Of a stretch of DNA of 11,425 bases, positions 1 to 6,300 are shown in pieces (position 1 is the stretch's first letter; the number at the start of each line of letters is the position of its first letter). Source of the stretch: Bacillota bacterium (GTDB lineage Bacteria; Bacillota_I; Bacilli_A; Acholeplasmatales; Acholeplasmataceae); contig JAQCDH010000019.1 of assembly GCA_027620815.1 (NCBI GenBank), positions 1 to 11,425 on the forward strand, written 5' to 3'. The notes beneath the pieces were generated by a model, which was given only the letters and a program-made list of their open reading frames with translations, did not search any database and was not told where the DNA came from. A program made the position numbers and the translations under genes.

Positions 1-1211
1 ACGTTGTTACCGATCATTTGAAAGGGATGTAATAAACTTGATCCTAATTGATACGTTTCCGTTGGTGACACACCTAGTTGAAAGATAAGTCCTTGATAGC
101 CTAATCGTGATAGTGCGTTTTCACTTATGAGTCTATACGTCATCGTATTTATATCAGATCCATTTTGATAATAATCAATGGTAATTTCACCAGAGGTGAC
201 TACTTTAAAAAATGCAATGATGTCGTCCCAATCTTCTACTTCAACAATGACATCTCCTTGAGACAATCTGTAAATGACATCATAGGTGTTTAAACCAGCC
301 TCTAACGAACGTCCAAATACTTGTCCTGGATTCGGATATGTTAATACAACACCGTCTTCTGTTACATTGGATAACCCTGCGGTTTGAATAATAACTGCGA
401 GTTCTACATCATTTATGGTCATGATTTCATTATTTCTTATATATGTAATATCGACAACATGAGAATCGAGTTCAGATAATGATCGACTTAAATCATCCCA
501 TGTATTAATAACATCATCATTAATACCAGTAATACGATCACCTTCAACAAGTCCAATAAGATCTGCTGGTGCACCTACTGCAACACCACCTAATGCATTA
601 GATTCTAAATTCGGTTGCATTAAAAACAAACCAACAATTAAATACAAAACAAAAGCAAGAATGAAATTCATTGCCGGTCCAGCAAAAATGACTAAGAATC
701 TTTCAAATAAAGTTTTAGATTCAAAACTCTTTTCCTCTGGCGTAACAAGCATATATTTATCTTTAGATAAGATATAAGCTGCATCTCTTGAGACTTCGAA
801 GTGTGTGTTTTGTTGATCTATCTCAATTTCAATAAATAATTGCTTCCCGTTTTTACCATATAAATCAAATGATACAACATCCCCACGGATACTTTCAAAC
901 TGATTTGGATCAAGGATGATTTTAGATACGAAACCTTTTTCATCAATGATTAAAGAGCTTTGATCACCTTTTTTAATAAGTGCATCTGATATCGATTCTC
1001 CAGCCATCGATACATACCCGCCGATAGGAATCGCGCGTATTGCATACAAAATATCGTTTTTTCTCTTTCCATAAACAAGCGGACCCATCCCAAGTGAAAA
1101 CTCATGGACTAAAATGCCAGCTTTTCTAGCAAAATAATAATGTCCGAGTTCATGGATAAAAATAATAAGTCCTAATACAATAATAAATAATACTAGATTG
1201 AGTATAAACAT
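1..1211 (-). CDS. rseP: RseP/RasP-type site-2 intramembrane zinc metalloprotease (3' end outside window)
   Basis: Intramembrane protease of the M50 family, which cleaves transmembrane segments of anti-sigma factors and remnant signal peptides. My translation from ATG at 1211 gives 403 codons with no stop before the window edge. Seen: a first hydrophobic segment carrying the zinc-binding HELGH at residues 20-24, then GxxPIGGYV-like sequence around 60-67, and the AGPAMNF motif at 177-183 opening the second hydrophobic segment. Two PDZ-like modules follow, at about 206-280 (GAPAD, then TWDDL) and 297-365 (LEAGL, then DWDDI). The third conserved segment with the NxxPxxxLDGG zinc ligand is expected beyond the window. 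The start has AAGGGG five bases upstream and lies nine bases after the cdsA stop, so it is probably cotranscribed with cdsA and uppS. Tandem PDZ domains resemble the E. coli RseP plan more than the single-PDZ Bacillus RasP. Confidence 0.93.
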   Translation of the reverse strand, partial: MFILNLVLFIIVLGLIIFIHELGHYYFARKAGILVHEFSLGMGPLVYGKRKNDILYAIRAIPIGGYVSMAGESISDALIKKGDQSSLIIDEKGFVSKIILDPNQFESIRGDVVSFDLYGKNGKQLFIEIEIDQQNTHFEVSRDAAYILSKDKYMLVTPEEKSFESKTLFERFLVIFAGPAMNFILAFVLYLIVGLFLMQPNLESNALGGVAVGAPADLIGLVEGDRITGINDDVINTWDDLSRSLSELDSHVVDITYIRNNEIMTINDVELAVIIQTAGLSNVTEDGVVLTYPNPGQVFGRSLEAGLNTYDVIYRLSQGDVIVEVEDWDDIIAFFKVVTSGEITIDYYQNGSDINTMTYRLISENALSRLGYQGLIFQLGVSPTETYQLGSSLLHPFQMIGNN

Positions 1212-1220
1212 CTTAACCCC

Positions 1221-2150
1221 TTATATAAATAAGTAAATGAAAAAGAAACTTGCTGATAAAAACATAGAGACAAGCATTACAGAATCAAAACGGTCCATTA
1301 TTCCACCATGACCTGGAAAAATACTTCCAAAATCTTTAATTTGATAATGACGTTTTAATTTTGATGCCATCAAATCTCCAAACTGAGAGACAATGGTTGC
1401 AAAAAAGGTCAGTATAAAGACAAATAAAAATTGTAATTCAAAAGTGACATTAGATTCAATTAATAAACGATCTAGTAACGTTCTTTCACCACTAGAATTA
1501 AATAAATCACCTAAAAACGTACCAACAACAAAAATATCACCATAATACATAGCAAAGACACTCGCGATGATGGTTGCGACAATCGATCCGCCAATGGCAC
1601 CTTCCCAAGATTTTTTAGGACTGATGTTCGGTGTCATTTTATGTTTTCCAAATTTCATACCAATCACATATGCAAACGTATCCGTAAGTGTTGAGATGAT
1701 CAACATATACACAATGAATCTAACACCAATCAAACGTAGTAATACAATGGATGCTGATCCAAACCCAACATAGATCATGACAAGCAACGCCTTCCCTACA
1801 TTAGTCACACTAAAATTATGTGATAGTACAAAATAAATAAATAAGACAACAAGCATGAAAGGAATGGTTACATGAAGTAAGCCTCTATTTTCAAAGGTAA
1901 TTGGACTTTGATTCCAACCAATAAATCCTGCAATAGAAACATGTATAAGGAGTGCTGATAGAATGGTAACAAATCTAAATCTTTTCGATAATGGAGATTC
2001 TTTTTCAAACATATTTAAAAACTCTATCGATGCCCCGATGACAAAAAATGCCATGATGAATTCAAAGACATTCACCAATGATGGCACGCTTATAATAGGA
2101 ACAATGATTGAAATAAGTAATAGACCTGTAATCAGACGTTTATTTTTCAT
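1221..2150 (-). CDS. cdsA: Phosphatidate cytidylyltransferase (CDP-diacylglycerol synthase)
   Basis: Integral membrane enzyme that makes CDP-diacylglycerol from phosphatidate and CTP, the branch point of phospholipid synthesis. The 309-residue protein is highly hydrophobic with about seven to eight predicted membrane segments. It carries the family signature at residues 263-289: SKLKR, then KDFGSIFPGHGGIMDRFD with the conserved KD, HGG and DRxD. A second conserved block, TDTFAYVIG followed by SPKKSWEG, lies near 155-185. Length is a little above the usual 260-280 residues, due to a loop around 208-235. The ATG overlaps the uppS stop by four bases (ATGA), so translation is probably coupled. 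The upstream GGAGG sits only three bases from the ATG. rseP follows nine bases downstream. Identification is secure from the signature. Confidence 0.96.
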   Translation of the reverse strand: MKNKRLITGLLLISIIVPIISVPSLVNVFEFIMAFFVIGASIEFLNMFEKESPLSKRFRFVTILSALLIHVSIAGFIGWNQSPITFENRGLLHVTIPFMLVVLFIYFVLSHNFSVTNVGKALLVMIYVGFGSASIVLLRLIGVRFIVYMLIISTLTDTFAYVIGMKFGKHKMTPNISPKKSWEGAIGGSIVATIIASVFAMYYGDIFVVGTFLGDLFNSSGERTLLDRLLIESNVTFELQFLFVFILTFFATIVSQFGDLMASKLKRHYQIKDFGSIFPGHGGIMDRFDSVMLVSMFLSASFFFIYLFI

Positions 2151-2809
2151 AAACCTCCAAAGCGACGTTTACGTTTCTCAAATACTTTTAGTGCTTTGAA
2201 TAGTTCTTTTTTAGAAAATGCTGGCCAAGATGTTTTAGTAAAATAAAACTCTGCATACGCAGATTGTGCAAGTAAAAAATTAGATATTCTAATTTCTCCA
2301 CCTGTACGAATGAGTAAATCAACATCATGAGGTTGCATCAGTGCTTGTTTAAGTGATTCGATATCCTTCACTTCATTATTCTGAGCAACATGAATCAGTT
2401 CTTCAAGACCACCATAATCAATCGCGACATACAAAACAAAGGTATCATCAAATTGTTCAGATCGTTTTTCTATATCAGTGATCAAATCAAGCATCCCTTG
2501 AGGGAGACGATCTCTTCTTCCAATAAACTTGACTTGATGATCAAGTTCTTCTTTTCTTGTTTCAAAGATTTCAATCGGTTTAGTCAATAAGTAATCGACT
2601 TCTTCTTTCGGACGCTTCCAATTTTCGGTACTAAATGCAAAAACTGTGAGTTTTTGAACTCCCAGTTTTCTAATTTCTTTTGTAATTGTAAAAAGATTTT
2701 GTCCACCTTGATAATGTCCTTGAGAACGCGGTAGGCCTCTTTTACTTGCCCATCTTCCGTTTCCATCTAAAATAATGGCGACATGGGATGGCACGATGCT
2801 TAATTTCAT
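2147..2809 (-). CDS. uppS: Isoprenyl transferase (undecaprenyl diphosphate synthase type)
   Basis: cis-Prenyltransferase that elongates farnesyl diphosphate with isopentenyl diphosphate to make the lipid carrier used for envelope glycans. Seen, in the 220-residue numbering used here: HVAIILDGNGRWA near 9-21 with the catalytic Asp at 15, FSTENWKRP at 59-67, IRTGGE then RISNFL at 167-179, an AYAE block ending at Glu187, and a C-terminal RRFGG. The protein is shorter than the usual 245-255 residues. Two family positions differ: the usual NYGGR reads DYGGL (131-135), and NFLLWQ reads NFLLAQ (Ala181). I chose ATG at 2809 rather than an in-frame GTG at 2821, because that GTG overlaps the GGGAG ribosome site. 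cdsA overlaps the stop by four bases. A candidate promoter and the frr terminator lie just upstream, making this the first gene of a likely uppS-cdsA-rseP unit. Product chain length cannot be told from sequence. Confidence 0.95.
   Translation of the reverse strand: MKLSIVPSHVAIILDGNGRWASKRGLPRSQGHYQGGQNLFTITKEIRKLGVQKLTVFAFSTENWKRPKEEVDYLLTKPIEIFETRKEELDHQVKFIGRRDRLPQGMLDLITDIEKRSEQFDDTFVLYVAIDYGGLEELIHVAQNNEVKDIESLKQALMQPHDVDLLIRTGGEIRISNFLLAQSAYAEFYFTKTSWPAFSKKELFKALKVFEKRKRRFGGL
2154..2158 (-). promoter_or_regulatory. Ribosome binding site of cdsA, unusually close to the start
   Basis: GGAGG lies inside the last codons of uppS with only three bases before the cdsA ATG, shorter than the usual five to nine. 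No other in-frame start near it looks better, and the ATG is part of the ATGA overlap with the uppS stop. I infer that initiation relies on ribosomes terminating on uppS. Confidence 0.6.
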
Positions 2810-2814
2810 GAAAT

Positions 2815-2819
2815 CTCCC
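2815..2819 (-). promoter_or_regulatory. Ribosome binding site that sets the uppS start
   Basis: GGGAG ends five bases before ATG at 2809. An in-frame GTG at 2819-2821 would give four more residues but shares a base with this site and has no ribosome site of its own, so the ATG is preferred. Confidence 0.75.
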
Positions 2820-2825
2820 ACAAAT

Positions 2826-2853
2826 ATTATACACCACTTATGATGTATTTCAT
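2826..2853 (-). promoter_or_regulatory. Candidate promoter for uppS-cdsA-rseP
   Basis: A perfect TATAAT lies at 2826-2831 with ATGAAA (four of six matches to TTGACA) at 2848-2853 and a 16-base spacer. Transcription would start near 2819, which would leave a leader of only about ten bases beginning at the ribosome binding site. It sits directly after the frr terminator, which supports a fresh transcription unit, although AT-rich DNA produces TATAAT by chance. Confidence 0.6.
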
Positions 2854-2859
2854 ACCTTG

Positions 2860-2887
2860 AAAATAAAAGGCTGACGCCTTATATTTT
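2860..2887 (-). terminator. Intrinsic terminator at the end of frr
   Basis: Read on the minus strand, the arm AAAATATAAGGC (2876-2887), a four-base loop GTCA, and the arm GCCTTTTATTTT (2860-2871) pair over 12 positions with one T-T mismatch. The GC-containing core is AAGGC/GCCTT, and the U-rich tract TTTTATTTT follows the GCC. The frr stop codon lies inside the 5' arm. The core is short, so termination may be partial. Confidence 0.7.
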
Positions 2888-3433
2888 AAGTAATTCAGAT
2901 GATTTTTCTTTTGTTAGTTGATCGACTTTAGCGATATATTGATTCGTTAATTCCTGTACATCATCAATATAACCTTTTTCATCATCTTCTGTAAGCCCTA
3001 GCTTTTTTAAGTGATCATTTCCATCACGTCTTACATTTCTAATAGCAACTTTTGCTTGTTCACCGAATTTCTCAACATCTTTGACAAGTTCTTTACGACG
3101 TTGTTCTGTTGGTTGAGGTAAAATCAATCTTACGCCAACACCATCATTGATTGGATTAAGTCCAAGAGATGATGCATGTATTGCGTGCTCAATATCTTTA
3201 ATGAGTGATTTATCATAAGGTTTAATGTATAGTTGATTGCCATCAATGACACTCACACTTCCAATTTGATTGAGAGGTGTATCGACACCATAATAGGAGA
3301 TGGTAATATCATTTAAAAGACCTGGATTAGCACGTCCTGTACGAACATGTGTAAATTCATGCAATAAAACATTGCATGCTTTATTCATTTTTTCTTCAGT
3401 TTCTAAAATAATCACATCTGCTTGTTCATTCAT
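2879..3433 (-). CDS. frr: Ribosome recycling factor
   Basis: Acts with EF-G to split the post-termination ribosome. The 184-residue length is exactly typical. Seen: RTGRANPGLL near 31-40, the internal IKPYD block near 70-74, LNPINDGVGVRLILPQPTEQRR near 92-113 and AIRNVRRDGND near 130-140. These are the standard signatures of the three-helix bundle and its hinge. The ATG has GGGAGGG seven bases upstream, embedded in the last codons of pyrH. The pyrH stop and frr start are three bases apart, so pyrH and frr are surely cotranscribed. The gene ends in a terminator-like hairpin that includes its stop codon. Nothing unusual was seen in the protein. Confidence 0.97.
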   Translation of the reverse strand: MNEQADVIILETEEKMNKACNVLLHEFTHVRTGRANPGLLNDITISYYGVDTPLNQIGSVSVIDGNQLYIKPYDKSLIKDIEHAIHASSLGLNPINDGVGVRLILPQPTEQRRKELVKDVEKFGEQAKVAIRNVRRDGNDHLKKLGLTEDDEKGYIDDVQELTNQYIAKVDQLTKEKSSELLKI

Positions 3434-3436
3434 GGT

Positions 3437-4150
3437 TTAACCCTCCCAAGATACTTTCGTACCAATAGGTTCTTCTAAGACTGCTTTTTTCATATTTCCA
3501 CTTGTATTTAAATTAAAAACAATCACATCGATTTTATTTTCATGACAAATCGATGCTGCTGTTTGATCCATCACGCCAAGTTTTTTAACGAGTAAATCTT
3601 CTTGAGTAAGTGCGTCATACATGGTTGCATCGTTATGTTTTTTTGGATCTTTATCATACACGCCATCGACACCATTTTTAGCCATTAAAATAATTGGTGC
3701 ATCAAGTTCCGCAGCACGAAGTGCTGCTGCAGTGTCCGTGGAAAAGTAAGGTGTTCCTGTGCCACCTGCAAAAATTAAAACACGTTTTTTCTCAAAATGT
3801 CTCATGGCACGTCTTCTAATATATGGTTCAGCGACTGTTGATATAGGTAAAACTGTCATGACACGTGAAGGTACTTGAATACTTTCAAGAGCGTCTTGAA
3901 GAGCTAAACTGTTCATCACAGTTCCTAACATCCCCATGTAATCTGCTTGTGCACGGTCCATACCAAGTTCTTCACCTGTTTTACCGCGCCATAAATTACC
4001 ACCGCCAACAACAATACCAACATCCACACCAAGGGCATAAATTTCTTTGATTTCGGTTGCAATCTTTTTTACAGTGAGTGGATGGATACCATACATTCCA
4101 TCTCCCTTAAGTGCTTCACCACTTAATTTGATTATGACACGCGGATACAT
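3437..4150 (-). CDS. pyrH: UMP kinase (uridylate kinase)
   Basis: Hexameric bacterial UMP kinase of the amino-acid-kinase fold. It phosphorylates UMP to UDP with ATP and is unrelated to eukaryotic UMP/CMP kinase. At 237 residues it has the usual length. Seen: KLSGEAL at 8-14, VVGGGNLWRG at 47-56, DRAQADYMGMLGTVMN at 65-80, FAGGTGTPYFSTDTAAALRA near 126-145, and KNGVDGVYDKDPKK near 158-171, all family hallmarks for phosphate, UMP and ATP binding. GAGG lies six bases before the ATG at 4150. The gap after tsf is 15 bases. The tsf-pyrH-frr order is the conserved bacterial arrangement, linking nucleotide supply to translation genes. The final SWEG codons double as the frr ribosome binding site. 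Confidence 0.97.
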   Translation of the reverse strand: MYPRVIIKLSGEALKGDGMYGIHPLTVKKIATEIKEIYALGVDVGIVVGGGNLWRGKTGEELGMDRAQADYMGMLGTVMNSLALQDALESIQVPSRVMTVLPISTVAEPYIRRRAMRHFEKKRVLIFAGGTGTPYFSTDTAAALRAAELDAPIILMAKNGVDGVYDKDPKKHNDATMYDALTQEDLLVKKLGVMDQTAASICHENKIDVIVFNLNTSGNMKKAVLEEPIGTKVSWEG

Positions 4151-4165
4151 AGTTCACCTCAATAT

Positions 4166-5038
4166 TTATTTACGTACTTGACTCATGACTTCAGCTGCGA
4201 AGTCTTCTTGTTTCTTTTCAATACCTTCACCGACTTCAAGTCTTACAAAAGATAATACTTGATTGTTTTTAGACGTTAAATATTGTGCAACAGTTTGATC
4301 TGGATCTTTAACAAATGGTTGATCAACAAGCGTAATGTCTTTTAAAAATTTATTGAGTCTTCCTTCAATCATCTTTTCAACAATGTTTGCAGGTTTACCT
4401 TCTGCGAGTGCTTGTTGCGTTAAAATATGACGTTCATGTTCTAGAGTTTCAGCATCCACTTGATGACGATTTAGAAATTGTGGTTTTTGAGCTGCAACAT
4501 GCATAGAAACATCTTTTGCGGTTTCTTCATCCGCTTTTTCAAGTAGTGATAAAGCAACAATACGACCACCCATATGTTTATACGCACCAAATCCTTGAGC
4601 GTCTGTTTTAGTCACACGAGAAACGCGTCTCAAGGTAATGTTTTCTCCAATGGTTGCTGTTGCTTCTTTTAACAAAATTGAAACTGATTTACCATTGACT
4701 TCAAGTGCTAATGCTTCTTCAGTATTTGTCACTGAGCTGTTGATTAGTGATTGTCCGACTTGATCGAGTAAATTTAAAAATTGTTCGTTTTTTGATACGA
4801 AGTCAGTTTCTGAATTGAGTTCAAAGACAATTGCTTCGTTACCGTTCATAACAACATTACATAGTCCCTCAGCAGCAATTCTATCAGATTTTTTCTCTGC
4901 TTTGGCAATCCCTTTTTCTCTTAAATAATCAACGGCTGCAGAAACATCTCCATTCGTTGCTTCTAATGCTTTTTTGCAATCTAACATACCTGCGCCAGTA
5001 CGGTAACGTAGTTCTTTTACGAGTTGAGCTGTAATCAT
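4166..5038 (-). CDS. tsf: Translation elongation factor Ts
   Basis: Guanine nucleotide exchange factor that recycles EF-Tu-GDP. The 290-residue protein starts with the UBA-like N-domain, including RTGAGMLDCKKAL at 13-25 and an AAVDYLREKGIAKA block at 34-47. Next comes the TDFVSKNEQF motif at 78-87, the core contact with EF-Tu. The later MHVAAQKPQFL and AEGKPANIVEKMIEGRL blocks are typical of the C-terminal half. AAAGGAG lies 11 bases before the ATG at 5038, slightly longer than usual spacing. It follows rpsB after 52 bases that hold a terminator-like hairpin, so tsf may be expressed at a lower level than rpsB by read-through. I saw no convincing promoter of its own in that gap. Confidence 0.97.
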   Translation of the reverse strand: MITAQLVKELRYRTGAGMLDCKKALEATNGDVSAAVDYLREKGIAKAEKKSDRIAAEGLCNVVMNGNEAIVFELNSETDFVSKNEQFLNLLDQVGQSLINSSVTNTEEALALEVNGKSVSILLKEATATIGENITLRRVSRVTKTDAQGFGAYKHMGGRIVALSLLEKADEETAKDVSMHVAAQKPQFLNRHQVDAETLEHERHILTQQALAEGKPANIVEKMIEGRLNKFLKDITLVDQPFVKDPDQTVAQYLTSKNNQVLSFVRLEVGEGIEKKQEDFAAEVMSQVRK

Positions 5039-5066
5039 TTTTATAAAATCTCCTTTAATTTTTAAT

Positions 5067-5092
5067 GAAAGAAAAGGGGTAAATTACCCCTT
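5067..5092 (-). terminator. Terminator-like hairpin between rpsB and tsf
   Basis: On the minus strand AAGGGGTAA (5084-5092) and TTACCCCTT (5074-5082) form a perfect nine-base inverted repeat around one base, in practice an eight-pair stem with a three-base loop. It is followed by T-rich TTCTTTC. It begins inside the rpsB stop codon. Four G-C pairs make it a plausible partial terminator or a 3' stabilising end for rpsB mRNA. Since the hairpin is palindromic and flanked by AAAG on the other side, it has weaker potential on the plus strand. Confidence 0.75.
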
Positions 5093-6119
5093 ATGCTTGT
5101 TTTAATAAATCTACTAATTCTGCTTTTTTAAGGGTAGAATAACCAGATAATCCTTTTTCTTTTGCAAGATCACGTAATTCTGAGACTTTCATTGCATCAT
5201 AATCAACAGTGGTTGCAGGTACGACTTTTTCTACTTTTTCTGCAGCTACTTTCGTTTCCTTAACTGGTGCAGGTGCAGGTTTGTCTTCTTTAACTTCAGC
5301 TACAACTGGATTGTCTTCTTTGACAACTTTTACTGGAGTAGGTGCTGCTTCTTTTTTAGGTGCTTGTTCAGAAGGTTTATCATCACGGTCACGTCTAGAA
5401 GCTTCTTGAGGTGTTTCATCGTCATATTTTTCAACAACGCCACCCATTGCTTCAACACATGCATTTCCCATGACCCAAACAAGCAGTTTAACTGCACGAA
5501 TCGCATCATCATTTGCTGGAATAATGTGATCAACTAAATCTGGATCACAGTTTGAATCGACAATTCCAAAGACTGGAATATTTAATTTTCTTGCTTCTAA
5601 AACAGCGTTAATTTCACTACTTGGATCAACAACAAAGATTGCTTCTGGTAACTTTGTCATATCTTTAATACCGCCAAGAAACTTCTCTAAACGGTCTCTT
5701 TCTTTGAGTAGCCCTAATACTTCTTTTTTAGGTAATTTCTCAAATGTACCATCTGATTCCATGACGTATAAATCTTTTAAACGCTTGATTCTTTTTTTAA
5801 TTGTTTTAAAGTTTGTAAGTGTTCCACCTAACCAACGTTGATCAACATAGTATTGGCCGGTACGGATTGCTTCTTCTTTAACAGCTTCTTGGGCTTGTTT
5901 TTTTGTTCCTACAAATAAAACTTTTCCACCTTCAGCAATAATTTGAAATAACGCTTGATATGTACGTTCAATTTCTTCTGCTGTTTTCTTTAAATCAATA
6001 ATGTGAATGCCATTTCTAGCTGTGAAAATATAAGGTGCCATTTTTGGATTCCAACGACGTGTTGCGTGACCAAAATGTACCCCTGATTCTAATAGTTGTT
6101 TCATTGAAACGACTGCCAT
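5091..6119 (-). CDS. rpsB: Ribosomal protein S2 (uS2) with C-terminal linker and Rho_N/SAP-like domain
   Basis: Small-subunit protein S2, on the back of the 30S subunit near S1 and the anti-Shine-Dalgarno platform. Residues 1 to about 232 are canonical: MKQLLESGVHFGHATRRWNP near 6-25, QRWLGGTLTNFKTI at 94-107, and VFGIVDSNCDPDLVDHIIPANDDA near 183-206. The protein is 342 residues against the usual 230-260. The excess is C-terminal: residues 233-305 are a low-complexity linker rich in Lys, Glu, Pro, Ala and Val with VKED/VKET repeats. Residues 306-342 (KVSELRDLAKEKGLSGYST, then KKAELVDLL) match the pattern of the Rho N-terminal or SAP helix-extended-loop-helix nucleic-acid-binding fold. The reading frame is open throughout, so this is not a frameshift. 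AAAGGAG lies nine bases before the ATG. A promoter and structured leader precede it, and tsf follows after a terminator-like hairpin. Confidence 0.97.
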   Translation of the reverse strand: MAVVSMKQLLESGVHFGHATRRWNPKMAPYIFTARNGIHIIDLKKTAEEIERTYQALFQIIAEGGKVLFVGTKKQAQEAVKEEAIRTGQYYVDQRWLGGTLTNFKTIKKRIKRLKDLYVMESDGTFEKLPKKEVLGLLKERDRLEKFLGGIKDMTKLPEAIFVVDPSSEINAVLEARKLNIPVFGIVDSNCDPDLVDHIIPANDDAIRAVKLLVWVMGNACVEAMGGVVEKYDDETPQEASRRDRDDKPSEQAPKKEAAPTPVKVVKEDNPVVAEVKEDKPAPAPVKETKVAAEKVEKVVPATTVDYDAMKVSELRDLAKEKGLSGYSTLKKAELVDLLKQA

Positions 6120-6151
6120 AATATAATTCTCCTTTTTTGTTTTTTTCCTCT

Positions 6152-6212
6152 ATGTTGCTTCACATCATTCATCTTTCATTTTAAAAGACACATGAATGAT
6201 GAAACACAACAT
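6152..6212 (-). ncRNA. Structured 5' leader of rpsB, candidate autoregulatory element
   Basis: Read on the minus strand, ATGTTG (6207-6212) and CATCATTCAT (6192-6201) pair perfectly with CAACAT (6152-6157) and ATGAATGATG (6163-6172). This gives 16 base pairs interrupted by a five-by-five internal loop, with a further CTTT/AAAG pairing near the tip. A competing hairpin, AAACACA (6214-6220) with TGTGTTT (6202-6208), shares bases with the 5' side, so the two cannot form together. No U-tract follows, so any control is more likely translational than by termination. The ribosome site AAAGGAG lies 20 bases downstream of the stem. S2 autoregulates rpsB translation in E. coli. A similar role here is inferred from position and structure only. 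Confidence 0.5.
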
Positions 6213-6236
6213 ATGTGTTTTCTTATAGCCTTAAAT

Positions 6237-6265
6237 ACTATATCACATATTATATGGATATGCAA
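6237..6265 (-). promoter_or_regulatory. Promoter for rpsB-tsf-pyrH-frr
   Basis: TTGCAT at 6260-6265, exactly 17 bases, then TATAGT at 6237-6242 preceded by TGA, giving an extended -10 (TGnTATAGT). Transcription would start near 6230, producing a leader of about 110 bases before rpsB. A second TATAAT lies within the spacer but has no matching -35. No convincing terminator was seen between dut and this promoter, so read-through from upstream is possible. Confidence 0.7.
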
Positions 6266-6300
6266 CCATTTATATACTTGAAACTCGCACTCAAACTTGA

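Noticed and set aside
2584..2766. Alternative minus-strand frame inside uppS
   Set aside because: It is out of frame with a gene whose motifs are all accounted for, and has no start signals.
5209..5409. Plus-strand open frame of 66 codons rich in Thr, Ser, Ala and Gly, opposite the S2 linker
   Set aside because: It is the complement of the low-complexity linker codons, has no ribosome site, and lies wholly within rpsB. Other plus-strand frames (for example 1567-1773, 3865-4050, 9213-9464) are likewise shadows of minus-strand genes.
5330..5533. A minus-strand frame overlapping the S2 linker region, considered as evidence of a frameshift creating the extension
   Set aside because: The rpsB frame runs without interruption from the canonical core through linker and terminal domain, and the alternative frame shows no recognisable protein.
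6165..6212. A 15-codon open frame in the rpsB leader (ATG at 6212, MLCFIIHVSFKMKDE, TGA stop), possible leader peptide
   Set aside because: There is no ribosome binding site at a sensible distance, and the codons fall within the hairpin arms, which constrain the sequence. No attenuator follows it.
6245..6255. A second TATAAT-like sequence inside the rpsB promoter spacer
   Set aside because: No acceptable -35 lies 16-18 bases upstream. The downstream TGATATAGT with TTGCAT at 17 bases fits better.
6278..6300. Symmetrical sequence after dut (CAAGTTTGAG and GAGTTTCAAG around TGC), possible dut terminator
   Set aside because: It is a mirror repeat rather than an inverted repeat, so it does not form a stem, and no U-tract follows.
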